Of a stretch of 64,000 nucleotides of DNA, positions 28,660 to 38,794 are shown piece after piece. This DNA comes from Zoogloea sp. (GTDB lineage: Bacteria; Pseudomonadota; Gammaproteobacteria; Burkholderiales; Rhodocyclaceae). The notes below the pieces were generated by a model. That model did not search any database. It was given only the letters and a program-made list of their open reading frames with translations, and was not told the DNA's origin. The position numbers and the translations under genes were made by a program. Position 1 is the stretch's first letter, and each line of letters starts with the position of its first letter. The stretch is taken from positions 558,001 to 622,000 of the forward strand of contig JADJBR010000007.1 in assembly GCA_016703645.1 (NCBI GenBank), given 5' to 3'.

Positions 28660-29499
28660 ATGAAGATCCGCATTGGTTTCAGCCTGACCTACGAATGCCC
28701 CAACCCCACCCCGATGATCCTGAACCTGAACGTGCACTTCTCGCGCGCCGGCGACATGATCAGCGCCGACCACCTTCATGCCGACCCCCCTGTACCGCTG
28801 ACCGGCTTCCGCGACAACTTTGGCAACTGGAGCACCCGCCTGGTTGCACCCCGGGGGCTGTTCACCCTCTCGAACGATGCGCTGATCCTCGACAGTGGCG
28901 CGCCCGACCCAGTTGTGCCCTACGCCAGGCAGACACCGGTGAATGAACTTCCCGACGACACCCTGATGTATCTGCTCGGCAGCCGCTACTGCGAGACCGA
29001 CCGCCTGTCCGAAGTGGCCTGGCAGCTCTTCCACCACACCCCCCCGGGCTGGGCGCGGGTGCAGGCAATCTGCGACCTCGTGCATGGACACATCCGGTTC
29101 GACTATGCCCATGCCCGCCCCACCAAGACTGCCTGGGATGCCTGGCACGAAAGAGTGGGCGTGTGCCGGGACTTCGCCCACCTGGCCATCACCTTCTGCC
29201 GCTGCATGAACATTCCCGCCCGCTATTGCACCGGCTACCTGGGCGACATGGGCACGCCCCCGCCCTATGGCCCCATGGACTTCGCCGGCTGGTTCGAGGC
29301 CTGGCTGGACGGCCACTGGTACACCTTCGATGCCCGCAACAACATACCCCGCATCGGGCGCGTGCTCATCGCCCGCGGCCGCGATGCCACCGACGTGGCC
29401 ATCAGCAATACCTTCGGCCCCAACATCCTGAAGAACTTTGTTGTCCGCACCGACGCAGTGGCCGAAAGCCCCGATGCCAAGGGGCCGACCGGGCTCTGA
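28660..29499 (+). CDS. transglutaminase-like cysteine protease-fold protein
   Basis: 279 residues. The C-terminal transglutaminase core has a plausible triad: Cys169 in RVGVCRDFAHLAITFC, His219 in DGHWYTFDARNN and Asp224. The N-terminal half is the beta-rich domain common to bacterial members (MKIRIGFSLTYECPNPTPMIL). No signal peptide is evident, so it is likely cytoplasmic. The natural substrate is unknown. It is the third gene of the regulator-amidohydrolase-transglutaminase run. Confidence 0.88.
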   Translation: MKIRIGFSLTYECPNPTPMILNLNVHFSRAGDMISADHLHADPPVPLTGFRDNFGNWSTRLVAPRGLFTLSNDALILDSGAPDPVVPYARQTPVNELPDDTLMYLLGSRYCETDRLSEVAWQLFHHTPPGWARVQAICDLVHGHIRFDYAHARPTKTAWDAWHERVGVCRDFAHLAITFCRCMNIPARYCTGYLGDMGTPPPYGPMDFAGWFEAWLDGHWYTFDARNNIPRIGRVLIARGRDATDVAISNTFGPNILKNFVVRTDAVAESPDAKGPTGL

Positions 29500-29565
29500 G
29501 CCAGGCCCGGAAATCCGCGCCGACGGCCGGAATGGGCCGATTCCGTGTTACCAAAGGAGGATTCC

Positions 29566-29709
29566 ATGCTATACACCATCGCCATAGTTCTGCTTGTCCT
29601 GTGGGTGCTTGGCCTCGTCACGTCTAGCTCCATCGGCGGCTTTGTCCACATACTGCTGGTCATCGCCATCATCGTTGTGGTCGTCCAGCTCGTCAGCGGA
29701 CGCCGCTGA
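29566..29709 (+). CDS. Lmo0937-family small membrane protein
   Basis: 47 residues, two predicted membrane spans: MLYTIAIVLLVLWVLGLVTS and IGGFVHILLVIAIIVVVVQLVSGRR. The AAAGGAGG six bases before the ATG is the strongest ribosome site in this block. Family members are of unknown function and often stress-associated. Confidence 0.85.
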   Translation: MLYTIAIVLLVLWVLGLVTSSSIGGFVHILLVIAIIVVVVQLVSGRR

Positions 29710-29765
29710 ACCCACTGCGCCGCACCGCGCTCCGGATCAAAGTTCCACCCAGCATGGACTGAAGC

Positions 29766-32339
29766 ATGACCAAAGGCAGCGCACCCCCTCCGCCATCCGC
29801 CGACGAGCTGCACGGAACGGCCCCGGTCGAGATCGGCTCGGTCGACATCAGCCAGGAAATGGCCCGATCCGACTTTCCGATTCTCGGCATCGGCTGCTCC
29901 GCCGGCGGGCTTGAAGCCCTGGATGCCCTGCTGGGAGGCGCACCCGCGGACAGCGGCATGGCCTTTGTCATCGTCCAGCACCTCGATCCGGAGCACGTCA
30001 GCACCTTGCCCGAGCTGCTGCAGCGCTCAACCGGAATGCAGGTGATCGAAGCCGGAGAGGGCGTACGGATCGAGCCGAACCACGTATACGTCATTCCGCC
30101 CAACAAGGATCTGTCTTTGCTCCATGGCGTCCTGCACCTGCTCGACCCCCTGGAAAAACGCGGCCTGCGCCTGCCCATCGACTTCTTCCTGCGCACACTG
30201 GCCGACGACTGTCGCGAGAGGGCCATCGGCGCGATCCTCTCCGGCATGGGCTCCGACGGCATGCTGGGCTTGGGCGCCATCAAGGAAAAAGGGGGCCTGA
30301 CCCTGGCCCAGACCCCCGCAGATGCCCGCGCCAGCAGCATGCCCGACAGCGCCATCCAATCCGGTGTGGTCGATATCATCGCGCCAGCCGATGAAATGGT
30401 ATCCCGCATCCTGGCTTACCTTCACCGCAGGCCGCTGCCGGCCGACCGGACACCCGAATCGGCCGAGCAAAGTGCCCTGGACCAGATCATCGTGCTGCTC
30501 CGCAACCGCAGCGGCAACGATCTCTCGCTCTACAAGCCGAGTACGCTGCACAGACGCATCGAGCGCCGCCTGGCCCTCATCCAGATGGACGGCATTGCCG
30601 CCTACGTGACTTACCTGCGCAACAACCCGCAGGAGCTTGACCTGCTCTTCAAGGAGGTCTTGATCGGCGTCACCAGCTTCTTCCGCGATCCGGCGGTCTG
30701 GGCGTTTCTGAGCGACATTGCGCTCCCCGCCCTGCTCGCCCGACTGCCGGACCACTACACCCTGCGCGCCTGGGTTCCGGCCTGCTCGACGGGGGAGGAA
30801 GCCTATTCGCTGGCCATCGTCTTCAAGGAAGTCATTGAGCGCTTGAAGCCCGACAGGCACATCACGCTGCAGATCTACGCCACCGACCTGGATGGGGATG
30901 CCATCGACAAGGCTCGCAAGGCCTGCTACCCGGTCAATATCGCCGCCGATCTGTCGCCGGAACGCCTGGCCCGCCGCTTCATCGCCGAGGACGGCGGATA
31001 CCAGGTGGACCGGAATGTCCGGGAGATGGTGATCTTCGCACCGCAGAACGTCATTTCCGACCCACCCTTCACCCGCATCGACATCCTTTGCTGCCGCAAC
31101 CTCCTTATCTATTTTGGTCAGGCCCTGCAAAAAAAGGTGCTGCCGCTCTTTCACTACGCGCTCAAGCCCGGCGGCATACTCGTGCTCGGCAGCGCGGAAA
31201 CCACCGGTGAGTTCACCAATCTGTTCGCACCGCTGGACAAGAAGACCCACGTCTTCAAGCGCATCGATCAGGACACACGCTCACCGTGGCTGAGCTTTCC
31301 CACACGAAGCACCGCCAACCACCCGGAAGCCGCCAGCGGGCGACCCGACTACCGGGACAGCATCGAATACCTCACCGACCAGCTGATCCAGCAACGTTTC
31401 TCCCCGGCCGCCGTACTGGTCAACGGCGACGGCGACATCCTTTACATCAGCGGCAAGACGGGCAAGTACCTCGAACCCGCCGCCGGCAAGGTCAACATCA
31501 ACATCCACGCGATGGCCCGCGACGGCCTGCGTGACGCACTGTGCAGTGCAATCCGCAAAGCCCGGCACAATGCCGGCCCCATTTATCTTGAAGGCCTGCA
31601 AGTGGAGAATGACGGGCGCACCCTGATGGTGGACGTCACCGTGCAGGGCGTCGACGAGCCCGAACCGCTGCGCGGCCGCGTACTCGTGGTGTTCACCGAC
31701 GTGAAGAAACCCGCAGGAGGTCGCAGAAAGCGCCTGCCGCCCCTGTCCGACCGGGAAGCCGAGCTGCTGCTGGAGCTGAACCAGTTGCGCGAACAACTGC
31801 GGATCAACCAGGAAGAAATGCAGGCTTCCGTGGAAGAAGCCAGATCGGCCAACGAAGAACTCCAGGTCACCAACGAGGAACTCACCACCTCCAAGGAGGA
31901 GCTACAGTCCATGAACGAGGAGTTGCAGACCATCAACGCCGAATTGCAGTCCAAGGTGGACGACCTGACCTGGGCGCGCAACGACATGACCAACCTGCTC
32001 AACAGCACCGAGATCGCCACGGTCTTCCTCGACAACGAGATGAAGCTGCGACGCTTCACCACCCACGCCACCCACCTCTTCAAACTGATCCCGAAGGACG
32101 TGGGGCGCCCGCTCTCGGACATCGTCACCGATCTGGACTACCCGCACTTGCAGGATGACGCCATGGCCGTGCTGACCACCCTTGTCTTCAGCGAAAAGGA
32201 AGTGGGAACCCGGGATGGCCGCTGGTATCGGGTACGCATCATGCCCTACCGCACCCAGGACAACGTGATCGACGGCGTGGTGGTGACCTTCATCGACATC
32301 ACGGCGATCAAGCAGTTCGAAGCCCGGCTCCATAGCTGA
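29766..32339 (+). CDS. CheB-CheR-PAS fusion protein
   Basis: 857 residues. An N-terminal CheB-type methylesterase domain (about 38-225: [30 protein letters not shown] supply the Ser-His-Asp triad) lacks a receiver. A CheR methyltransferase domain follows (about 235-500: [37 protein letters not shown]). A long coiled coil ([29 protein letters not shown], about 670-745) and a C-terminal PAS domain end the protein. Such fusions act in signalling systems separate from flagellar chemotaxis, here probably with the histidine kinase ten bases downstream. No chemoreceptor gene is in the window. Confidence 0.92.
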   Translation: MTKGSAPPPPSADELHGTAPVEIGSVDISQEMARSDFPILGIGCSAGGLEALDALLGGAPADSGMAFVIVQHLDPEHVSTLPELLQRSTGMQVIEAGEGVRIEPNHVYVIPPNKDLSLLHGVLHLLDPLEKRGLRLPIDFFLRTLADDCRERAIGAILSGMGSDGMLGLGAIKEKGGLTLAQTPADARASSMPDSAIQSGVVDIIAPADEMVSRILAYLHRRPLPADRTPESAEQSALDQIIVLLRNRSGNDLSLYKPSTLHRRIERRLALIQMDGIAAYVTYLRNNPQELDLLFKEVLIGVTSFFRDPAVWAFLSDIALPALLARLPDHYTLRAWVPACSTGEEAYSLAIVFKEVIERLKPDRHITLQIYATDLDGDAIDKARKACYPVNIAADLSPERLARRFIAEDGGYQVDRNVREMVIFAPQNVISDPPFTRIDILCCRNLLIYFGQALQKKVLPLFHYALKPGGILVLGSAETTGEFTNLFAPLDKKTHVFKRIDQDTRSPWLSFPTRSTANHPEAASGRPDYRDSIEYLTDQLIQQRFSPAAVLVNGDGDILYISGKTGKYLEPAAGKVNINIHAMARDGLRDALCSAIRKARHNAGPIYLEGLQVENDGRTLMVDVTVQGVDEPEPLRGRVLVVFTDVKKPAGGRRKRLPPLSDREAELLLELNQLREQLRINQEEMQASVEEARSANEELQVTNEELTTSKEELQSMNEELQTINAELQSKVDDLTWARNDMTNLLNSTEIATVFLDNEMKLRRFTTHATHLFKLIPKDVGRPLSDIVTDLDYPHLQDDAMAVLTTLVFSEKEVGTRDGRWYRVRIMPYRTQDNVIDGVVVTFIDITAIKQFEARLHS

Positions 32340-32349
32340 GGGGAATTCC

Positions 32350-33366
32350 ATGGTGAAGGATCAGCGCCCCGGCAGCCCAATGCACGCATCGGACCTGCGC
32401 CATCGGGCCGAAGCCCGGGCCCGGCAGGGGGCACCCTCATGCCCTGACGAAACCGACGTGATGCGCCTGCTGCATGAGTTGCAGGTCCATCAAATTGAGC
32501 TGGAGATACAGAACGAAGAGTTGCGGGAAGCGTACGCCCAGGTGGAGACCAACCTGAAAGAGCTTGCCCGGCTCAACGCACACCTGGAAGCGCGCGTGAT
32601 CGAGCGCACTGGCGAGCTGCTCGTCGCCCTTGAAACGGCCAAGGCGGCCGATCAGGCCAAGGGGCGGTTTCTCGCCACCATGAGCCACGAACTCAGGACG
32701 CCCATGAACGGAATCCTGGGCATGGTGCACCTGCTGCGGCGCAGCGGCCTCGACAGCCGGCAACAGGAACGGCTTGAAACCATCGATATCTCGGGCCGCC
32801 ACCTGCTCGGCATCATCGATGACATTCTGGACTACGCCCGCATCGACGCGGGAAAACTCACGCTCGATCACAGCAACTACGATCTGGCGACAGTGGTCGG
32901 GAACACCGTCGCCATGGTGGCAGGCCTGGCCAAGGGCAAGGGGCTGCTGCTGAGCACGCACCTTTCCGGCATGCCCGGGCAGCTATGCGGTGACGCCCGG
33001 CGTCTGGCCCAGGCGCTCCTCAACTATCTGGGCAATGCGGTCAAGTTCACCCACCGGGGCACGGTCATCCTGACGGGCAGCGTCCTGGAGGAAACAAACA
33101 ACGACTATCTGCTGCGTTTCGAGGTGGCCGATACCGGTATCGGCCTGACGCCCGAGCAGATCGCCCCGCTCTTTGAAGCCTTCATCCAGGCGGACGACTC
33201 GACGACGCGCCGGTACGGCGGTACCGGGCTGGGACTGGCCATCACCCGGCGCATTGCCCGGCAGATGGGGGGAGACACGGGCGTCACGAGTATGCCGGGT
33301 GAAGGCAGCCGCTTCTGGCTGACCGTTCGGCAGGGCAAGGTCTCCTCCACAAGCCCCATCCCCTGA
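32350..33366 (+). CDS. cytoplasmic histidine kinase
   Basis: 338 residues. A short N-terminal block [21 protein letters not shown] leads through a coiled coil to HisKA ([19 protein letters not shown], phospho-His near residue 117) and HATPase_c (N box [14 protein letters not shown]1 DTGIGL, G2 GGTGLGL). It has no membrane span, no PAS sensor of its own and no receiver, so it probably takes input from the CheB-CheR-PAS protein encoded upstream. The first residues resemble the linker in the adjacent convergent Crp-PAS protein. Confidence 0.9.
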   Translation: MVKDQRPGSPMHASDLRHRAEARARQGAPSCPDETDVMRLLHELQVHQIELEIQNEELREAYAQVETNLKELARLNAHLEARVIERTGELLVALETAKAADQAKGRFLATMSHELRTPMNGILGMVHLLRRSGLDSRQQERLETIDISGRHLLGIIDDILDYARIDAGKLTLDHSNYDLATVVGNTVAMVAGLAKGKGLLLSTHLSGMPGQLCGDARRLAQALLNYLGNAVKFTHRGTVILTGSVLEETNNDYLLRFEVADTGIGLTPEQIAPLFEAFIQADDSTTRRYGGTGLGLAITRRIARQMGGDTGVTSMPGEGSRFWLTVRQGKVSSTSPIP

Positions 33367-33380
33367 ATGAAACGACACGT

Positions 33381-33416
33381 CAGCACCCGTCGGACGGCCA
33401 TCCGCCCCGGTGCTGT
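33381..33416. terminator. hairpin between convergent signalling genes
   Basis: CAGCACC and GGTGCTG separated by about 20 bases in the 49-base gap between the kinase and the convergent regulator. No T tract is present. The assignment is tentative. Confidence 0.3.
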
Positions 33417-34732
33417 CATGTCCCGGCAGCCTTGTCCTCCTCGCGGGTGATGTCGATCACCACCATGCGGCACTCCCGGCCGTCGGCGTCCGCGATCGCC
33501 TCGATCTTCACCCGCGCCGCGGGACGCTGACTCGTGGCGATGAGCGGGATCTCACAGGTTTGCCGCATCTGAGTGGTCAGAACCGTAGCAATCATGGCAG
33601 AGAACACGGGCAAGGACGCGGGCTCCACCGAAGCCGCGAAGCGGAAGCGCCCCATCTGCGAGCGCTTGATGCCGAGCAGGATGGCCCCCGCCAGATTGAC
33701 CTGCAGAATCACGCCCTGCGCATCGAGCGTGAAGTAGGCGACGGGCGCGAAATCGTAGATATCCGCGTACTTCTCCCGCAGGGCATCGGCCTCCTGGTAG
33801 GCGTGCTGCAACGCTTCGTTATGCATCTCCAGCTCGATCTGATGAACCTGCAGCTCGTGTACCAGATTCGAGGTATCCCATCGGGACGCCGGCACAGGCC
33901 CGGTCGCGGCCCCTTGGGTCTGACGCAGACGGGCCTCGGCACGCTGGCGCAGGGTGGCCGGGTTGGGCCGGACCCGGTGCCGGGCAAGACCCGCAGCACT
34001 CATCGCGAAGAGTCTTCGATACTCGGCCTTGACCGCCCCGTAGCATTCGCACACCCGGGCCTCCAGGCCCTCACGATCGGTGACGGTAATACGGCCCCGC
34101 CGATAGTGGATCAAACCGGCCGCCTGGAGTTTTCCGGCGGCCTCGGTCACTCCCTCCCGACGCACCCCCAGCAGATTCGAGATCAGCTCCTGGGTCACAT
34201 CCAGTTGATGGCCCACTATCAGGTCGAGGCTGAAGAGCAGCCAGCGGCACAACTGCTGATCCACCGAGTGGTGCCGGTTGCAGAGAACGTTCTGGGCAAT
34301 CTGGGTGAACAAGGCCTGGGTATAGCCCAGGGCCAGCCGATGCAGGCCCACGCCCTGGTCGAGCTCCCAGCACAGCACTTCGGCCCGCAGGCGATAGGCC
34401 TCCCCCGCACACTGCACCACCACCTTGTGATTGGTTGTCTCTCCCCCCAGAACCAGGGTGATGCCAACCATGCCGTCGTTGCCGGTCATCGCCACCTCGG
34501 CGGTCGAGCCGTCTTCGGCGGTGGAGATCAAGGAGAAGACACAGGTGGTGGGAAAGTACGCAAACGGAAGGGTGTCACCCGCCTCATACAGCACGCAGCC
34601 TGCCGGCAGCGTGATGAGTTCCAGGTCGTCCGCCAGCCGGGACAGCTCATCGGCGGGCAATGACGCAAGGATCCGGTTCAGTTGTGGCGTCGGGGAATCG
34701 GCGGGAACGGGAATAGGGGGCGGTCTGGGCAT
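33416..34732 (-). CDS. Crp/Fnr-type regulator fused to a PAS domain
   Basis: 438 residues from the ATG at 34732, eight bases after AGGAG. The frame is open 300 bases further upstream but without family sequence. The N-terminal cNMP-like domain (VLYEAGDTLPFAYFPTTCVFSLISTAEDG) and winged helix (LDVTQELISNLLGVRREGVTEAAGKLQAAGLIHY) resemble the regulator at 27187-27912. Residues 230-300 hold a linker ([22 protein letters not shown]) like that of the kinase next door, and a PAS domain ends the protein (DIYDFAPVAYFTLDAQGVILQVNLAGAILLG). DNA binding placed before rather than after the PAS sensor is an unusual order for this family. Confidence 0.88.
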   Translation of the reverse strand: MPRPPPIPVPADSPTPQLNRILASLPADELSRLADDLELITLPAGCVLYEAGDTLPFAYFPTTCVFSLISTAEDGSTAEVAMTGNDGMVGITLVLGGETTNHKVVVQCAGEAYRLRAEVLCWELDQGVGLHRLALGYTQALFTQIAQNVLCNRHHSVDQQLCRWLLFSLDLIVGHQLDVTQELISNLLGVRREGVTEAAGKLQAAGLIHYRRGRITVTDREGLEARVCECYGAVKAEYRRLFAMSAAGLARHRVRPNPATLRQRAEARLRQTQGAATGPVPASRWDTSNLVHELQVHQIELEMHNEALQHAYQEADALREKYADIYDFAPVAYFTLDAQGVILQVNLAGAILLGIKRSQMGRFRFAASVEPASLPVFSAMIATVLTTQMRQTCEIPLIATSQRPAARVKIEAIADADGRECRMVVIDITREEDKAAGT

Positions 34733-35051
34733 ACCCGATGACTCCTGTTTCTGGACTATTTCATCCCGAGTGCTACAGCATAGCCCATAAAGTCCATTGT
34801 CCCCTGCCATTTCGGCGCTCATTGAGCCCCCGCCACACACCCCCTGCGCACCGATCCAATGCGGCACTTCGTGCCCATGCACCGGCGGAGTGCCCTGCCT
34901 GGCTCCCACACACGGCGGTTGCGCCAGGGTCCGTCCCCTCCGGACCCTTGCCCCGCCCGGAGATCCCGGTGCGGGAAGCACCCTGGCATGCCACGTGCTT
35001 TTATAACTCCCGAGAGGGGCGAATCGAATCACATCGCTTTCGCTTCTTCGA
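34733..35051. other. 319-base intergenic region upstream of the riboswitch
   Basis: Lies between the divergent Crp-PAS gene and the guanidine riboswitch and must contain the riboswitch operon's promoter. No consensus -35/-10 pair could be fixed with confidence, and no gene was seen. Confidence 0.35.
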
Positions 35052-35190
35052 AGGGCGGCTAGGTTCCGGTCCCGGGTTCGGCGTGATGAGCGTCACCGGG
35101 GATGTCTGGTCCGAGAGCCGCCGGCCAGGAAGTGCCGCTTGACCACCATCGGCATGACCGGCTCCACGGAGGGATAAAAGCCCGGGAGGT
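35052..35190 (+). promoter_or_regulatory. guanidine-I (ykkC) riboswitch
   Basis: The conserved ykkC blocks appear in order: GGCGGCTAGGTTCCGG (35055-35070), GTCTGGTCCGAGAGCCGCC (35103-35121) and ACGGAGGGATAAAAGCCCG followed by GGAGG (about 35167-35189). GGCGGCT pairs with AGCCGCC to close P1. This class binds guanidinium. The downstream genes are exactly the guanidine transport and degradation set, which confirms the call. A possible downstream hairpin (CGCTT..AAGCG, 35192-35207) partly overlaps the final GGGAGG and could be the expression platform. No T-run terminator follows. Confidence 0.93.
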
Positions 35191-35247
35191 TCGCTTTGAA
35201 TGAAGCGCCCTCTCGCCCATTTATCCGACTCGCAAGGGAGCCCTGTC

Positions 35248-36318
35248 ATGCACCACGCTGAAAGCCGTCCTGCCCGCTGTCCCCGCCTCCTCGGCAATCC
35301 CGTCCGTACCTCCCCGTCCCGCAGCCCCTTCGGTGCAGCCTTCTCCCGTTTCCGCAAAGGTCTGGGTGCCCTCGGGCTCGGCCTGGCGCTGGTGGGTGCC
35401 AGCACGCCGGCCCTGGCCGAACTGAAGGTCGGCGTCTCCGACTGGCCGGGCTGGGTGGCCTGGTATGTGGCCGAGCAGAAGGGCTTCTTCAAGAAGCACA
35501 AGGCCGACGTGAAGCTGGTGTGGTTTGCCAACTACACGGATTCGATCTCCGCCCTGTCCTCCGGCCAGCTCGACGCCAATTCCCAGACCTGGTCCGACAC
35601 CATGGGCCCGCTGGCCAAGGGCCTGCCCCTCAAGGCCGTGCTGGTCAATGACAACTCCGCCGGCAACGATGCGCTGATGGTCAGCGGCAAGATCAAGGGC
35701 TTTGCCGACCTGAAGGGCAAGAGCATCGCACTGGAAGAGTTCAGCATCTCCCACTTCGTGCTGGCCACCGCGCTGGCCAAGAACGGCATGAGCCAGAAGG
35801 ACGTGAAGGTCGTGAACCTGTCCGCCGGCGATGCGGCGGCGGCCTTCCTGTCCGGCCGGGTAGATGCGGCCGTGGTGTGGAACCCGTGGGTGGCGCAGAT
35901 CGAAAAGAGCGGCAAGGGCAAGGCCTTGTTCACCTCCAAGGACATGCCGGGCCTGATCCCTGATCTGCTGGTGGCCCAGGACAAGGCCATCAAGGCCAAG
36001 CGCAAGGATCTGGTCGGGATGATCCGGGCCTGGTTCGACACCGAGAAGTTCATCCGCGACAACCCGGATGAGGCCGCGAAGATCATGGCCAAGGTGGTGG
36101 GCATGAAACCGGAGGAATACAAGGTCTTCCTGCCCGGCACCCGCTTCTTCGATGCCGCCGCCAACCAGACGGCCTTCAACGCGGCCGATCCCAAGTCCCT
36201 GCTCGGCGTGGCCCCGACCATCGCCAGCTTCCTCCTCGACAAGAAACTGATCGACGGCAAGCCCGACGCGGGCAAGGGCATCGACGCCTCGCTGCTGACC
36301 GAAGCCCTGGGCAAGTGA
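35248..36318 (+). CDS. ABC transporter substrate-binding protein (guanidine/urea-carboxylase-linked)
   Basis: Periplasmic binding protein of the NitT/TauT (SsuA/NMT1-like) fold, 356 residues. The ATG at 35248 follows GGGAG by seven bases. An ATG at 35200 in frame lies closer to the riboswitch and is less likely. A long basic N-region precedes the hydrophobic core GLGALGLGLALVGASTPALA, with probable cleavage before ELKVGVSDWPGW. The mature protein begins with the family's VGVSDWPGWVAWYVAEQKGFF. The ligand is inferred to be guanidine from the riboswitch and operon. Confidence 0.88.
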   Translation: MHHAESRPARCPRLLGNPVRTSPSRSPFGAAFSRFRKGLGALGLGLALVGASTPALAELKVGVSDWPGWVAWYVAEQKGFFKKHKADVKLVWFANYTDSISALSSGQLDANSQTWSDTMGPLAKGLPLKAVLVNDNSAGNDALMVSGKIKGFADLKGKSIALEEFSISHFVLATALAKNGMSQKDVKVVNLSAGDAAAAFLSGRVDAAVVWNPWVAQIEKSGKGKALFTSKDMPGLIPDLLVAQDKAIKAKRKDLVGMIRAWFDTEKFIRDNPDEAAKIMAKVVGMKPEEYKVFLPGTRFFDAAANQTAFNAADPKSLLGVAPTIASFLLDKKLIDGKPDAGKGIDASLLTEALGK

Positions 36319-36325
36319 GACGGGC

Positions 36326-37147
36326 ATGAGCGCACGCAAGGGAGCCGAAGGAGGGCGCAGCCCCCTTTGGCAGATCCGCACTGCCATTGATCCACGGCAA
36401 TACTGGCTGCTGGCCCTGGGCGGGCTGCTGGCACCGCTGCTGGCATGGGGCCTGGCGAGCAGCCTGGACGGGGTGGACAAGGTCTTCCTGCCCGGGCCGG
36501 CCGATGTGTTGTCGCGCATGTGGAGCTGGGCCGTGGAGGACGAGCTGGCCGGCGACGTGGCCATCAGCACCTGGCGGGTGGTGGCGGGCTGGGCCTTGTC
36601 GGCGGTGATCGCCCTGCCCCTGGGCCTGTTCATCGGCAGCTACCGCGCGGTGCAGGCCCTGCTTGAACCCCTCACCGACTTCATCCGTTACATGCCGGCG
36701 GTGGCTTTCATTCCGTTGGTGATGCTGTGGGTGGGCATCGAGGAGGGTTCCAAGGTGGCCATCATCTTCATCGGCACCTTCTTCCAGATGGTGCTGATGG
36801 TGGCCGAGGACGTGCGCCGGGTGCCCCTGGCCCAGATCGAGGCAGCCCAGACCATGGGCGCCAGCCGCGGCGAGATCATCGAGAAGGTCATCGTGCCCTC
36901 CGCCAAGCCGGCGCTGCTGGATACCCTGCGGGTCACCATGGGCTGGGCATGGACCTACCTGGTGGTGGCCGAGCTGGTGGCTGCCAACTCGGGCCTGGGT
37001 TATGCCGTGCTCAAGGCTCAGCGCTTCCTGCAGACCGACAAGATCTTTGCCGGCATCCTGATGATCGGCCTGATCGGGCTGATCATCGACCAGGGCTTCC
37101 GCCTGTTGCATCGCAAGGCCTTCCCCTACCTGGCCGGGAGACACTGA
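36326..37147 (+). CDS. ABC transporter permease (guanidine uptake)
   Basis: 273 residues, BinPD_transp_1/SsuC type with about six membrane spans. The EAA-like loop reads EAAQTMGASRGEIIEKVIVPSAKP. It begins seven bases after the binding protein stop, and its last base is shared with the ATPase start (TGATG). It would form the membrane channel for the substrate captured by the preceding gene product. Confidence 0.9.
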   Translation: MSARKGAEGGRSPLWQIRTAIDPRQYWLLALGGLLAPLLAWGLASSLDGVDKVFLPGPADVLSRMWSWAVEDELAGDVAISTWRVVAGWALSAVIALPLGLFIGSYRAVQALLEPLTDFIRYMPAVAFIPLVMLWVGIEEGSKVAIIFIGTFFQMVLMVAEDVRRVPLAQIEAAQTMGASRGEIIEKVIVPSAKPALLDTLRVTMGWAWTYLVVAELVAANSGLGYAVLKAQRFLQTDKIFAGILMIGLIGLIIDQGFRLLHRKAFPYLAGRH

Positions 37148-37992
37148 TGGGTGCCAACATCGAGATCCGTGACGCCTTCAAGACCTTCGGTCACGGTCCC
37201 CGCGCCATCCAGGCCCTGGAGAAGGCCAGTCTGGACATCCGCCCCAACGAGTTCGTCACCTTCGTGGGCGCCTCGGGCTGCGGCAAGTCCACCCTGCTGC
37301 GCATGATCGGCGGGCTGGAGAGCCTGAGCAGCGGCAGCATCGCCGTCAATGGCCAGCCCATCACCGGCCCCGGGGTGGACCGGGCCATGGTGTTCCAGCA
37401 CTACAGCCTTTACCCCTGGCTCACGGTGCTCGACAACATCCGCTTCTGCCGCCAGCTCAAGGCCCACACCCGCGACCGTACCTCGGCCGACGTGGAGAAG
37501 GCCTCCGGCCGGGCCGATGCGCTGATCCGCCTGATGGGCCTGAGCCACGTGGCCCACGCCTACCCCAACCAGCTATCGGGGGGCATGCAGCAGCGGGTGG
37601 CCATTGCTCGGGCCCTGATGAGCCGGCCGCCCATCCTGCTGATGGACGAGCCCTTTGGCGCCCTCGATGCCCAGACCCGGGAGGTCATGCACGACCTGAT
37701 CCGCCACGTCCATCGCATCGAGGGCAGCACCATCGTCTTCGTCACCCACGACGTGGAAGAGGCCATCTATCTGGGCCAGCGCATCGTGCTGATGGCCCCC
37801 CGCCCCGGCCGCATCGACACCCTCTACGACGTGCCCCTGCCCGCCGAGCGCCACCAGGACATGAAGCTCGCCCCCGAGTTTCTCGCCCTCAAGCGCGGGA
37901 TCCTGGAGCGCATCCGCGAGACCTCCGGCATGAAGACCGACCTGGAGCAACTGGCGCGCCTCTCCGCCGCCGCTGCCGACCTGGAGACCTGA
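37147..37992 (+). CDS. ABC transporter ATP-binding protein (guanidine uptake)
   Basis: 281 residues. Walker A GASGCGKST (near residue 43), signature LSGGMQQR, Walker B ILLMDEPFGALD and H-loop VTHDVEEA are all intact, matching nitrate/sulfonate/taurine importers. The ATG overlaps the permease stop. It drives import through the permease, and its place in the riboswitch operon points to guanidine. Confidence 0.92.
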   Translation: MGANIEIRDAFKTFGHGPRAIQALEKASLDIRPNEFVTFVGASGCGKSTLLRMIGGLESLSSGSIAVNGQPITGPGVDRAMVFQHYSLYPWLTVLDNIRFCRQLKAHTRDRTSADVEKASGRADALIRLMGLSHVAHAYPNQLSGGMQQRVAIARALMSRPPILLMDEPFGALDAQTREVMHDLIRHVHRIEGSTIVFVTHDVEEAIYLGQRIVLMAPRPGRIDTLYDVPLPAERHQDMKLAPEFLALKRGILERIRETSGMKTDLEQLARLSAAAADLET

Positions 37993-37995
37993 ACC

Positions 37996-38784
37996 ATGAA
38001 TCCCCTGCTCACCCCCACCGCCGCGGTGGACATCGACACCCGCTGGCAGCAGATCGCCCCCGACCTGCCCGCCGAAAAAGTGCTGTTCTCGGACGTGATC
38101 CCCGGTGGCTGCCACTGGTCGTGGATGCTGCCCCGGGGCACCACCCTGCGCCTGGTGGCCCAGGATGCCGGCGCCAACCTGTCGGTGGTGCTCTACAACG
38201 CCCGCCAGAAGCTCGAACGCTACAACATGCCCGACTCCCTCAAGGCCCAGCACACCGCCCACTACAGCCGTGGCCATGTGCTGATGAGCGACATGGGCTG
38301 CGCCATGGCCTCCATCACCGCCGACAGCCTGGGCTGGCACGACCCCCTGGGCCTGCTCCTCGACGCCCCGCGCATGCGCGCCAAGTACGGCGAGCACGGC
38401 TACCAGCAGTACCGCAACGGCATGTACCGCTCGGGCCGCGACGGGCTGCTCATCGAGATCGGCAAGTACGGCCTGACCCGCCGCGACCTGGTGGCACCGG
38501 TGAACTTCTTCAGCAAGGTCAGCGTGGATGCGGAAGGCCGCTTCGCCTATCACCCCCACCACGCCCGGGCTGGCGACCACGTGGACCTGCGCCTGGACAT
38601 GGACGTCATCGTCGCCGTGTCAGCCGCGCCCCACCCCCTTGACCCCCGCCAGGACTACGCCCCCGCCGCCGTCGGCCTCACCGCCTGGCGCTCCGGCCCG
38701 GCCCGGCAGGACGACTTCTGCCGCGGCTTCCGCCCGGAATGCGCCCGCGCCCTGCACAACACCGACATGCAATACCTGGCCTGA
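37996..38784 (+). CDS. carboxyguanidine deiminase subunit (urea-amidolyase-associated protein family 1)
   Basis: 262 residues of the DUF1989-type family historically called urea carboxylase-associated. In Pseudomonas, two such proteins (CgdA/CgdB) form a deiminase that converts carboxyguanidine to allophanate and ammonia. Visible family blocks: FSDVIPGGCHWSWMLPRGTTLRL, YNMPDSLKAQHTAHYSRGHVLMSDMG. Three bases separate it from the ATPase gene. Which of CgdA or CgdB it corresponds to was not settled, so no symbol is given. Confidence 0.88.
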   Translation: MNPLLTPTAAVDIDTRWQQIAPDLPAEKVLFSDVIPGGCHWSWMLPRGTTLRLVAQDAGANLSVVLYNARQKLERYNMPDSLKAQHTAHYSRGHVLMSDMGCAMASITADSLGWHDPLGLLLDAPRMRAKYGEHGYQQYRNGMYRSGRDGLLIEIGKYGLTRRDLVAPVNFFSKVSVDAEGRFAYHPHHARAGDHVDLRLDMDVIVAVSAAPHPLDPRQDYAPAAVGLTAWRSGPARQDDFCRGFRPECARALHNTDMQYLA

Positions 38785-38794
38785 GGAGACGCCC

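Noticed and set aside
35191-35247. Intrinsic terminator as the riboswitch expression platform
   Set aside because: A hairpin can be drawn, but no T tract follows it, so termination is not supported. Control may be translational or rho-dependent.
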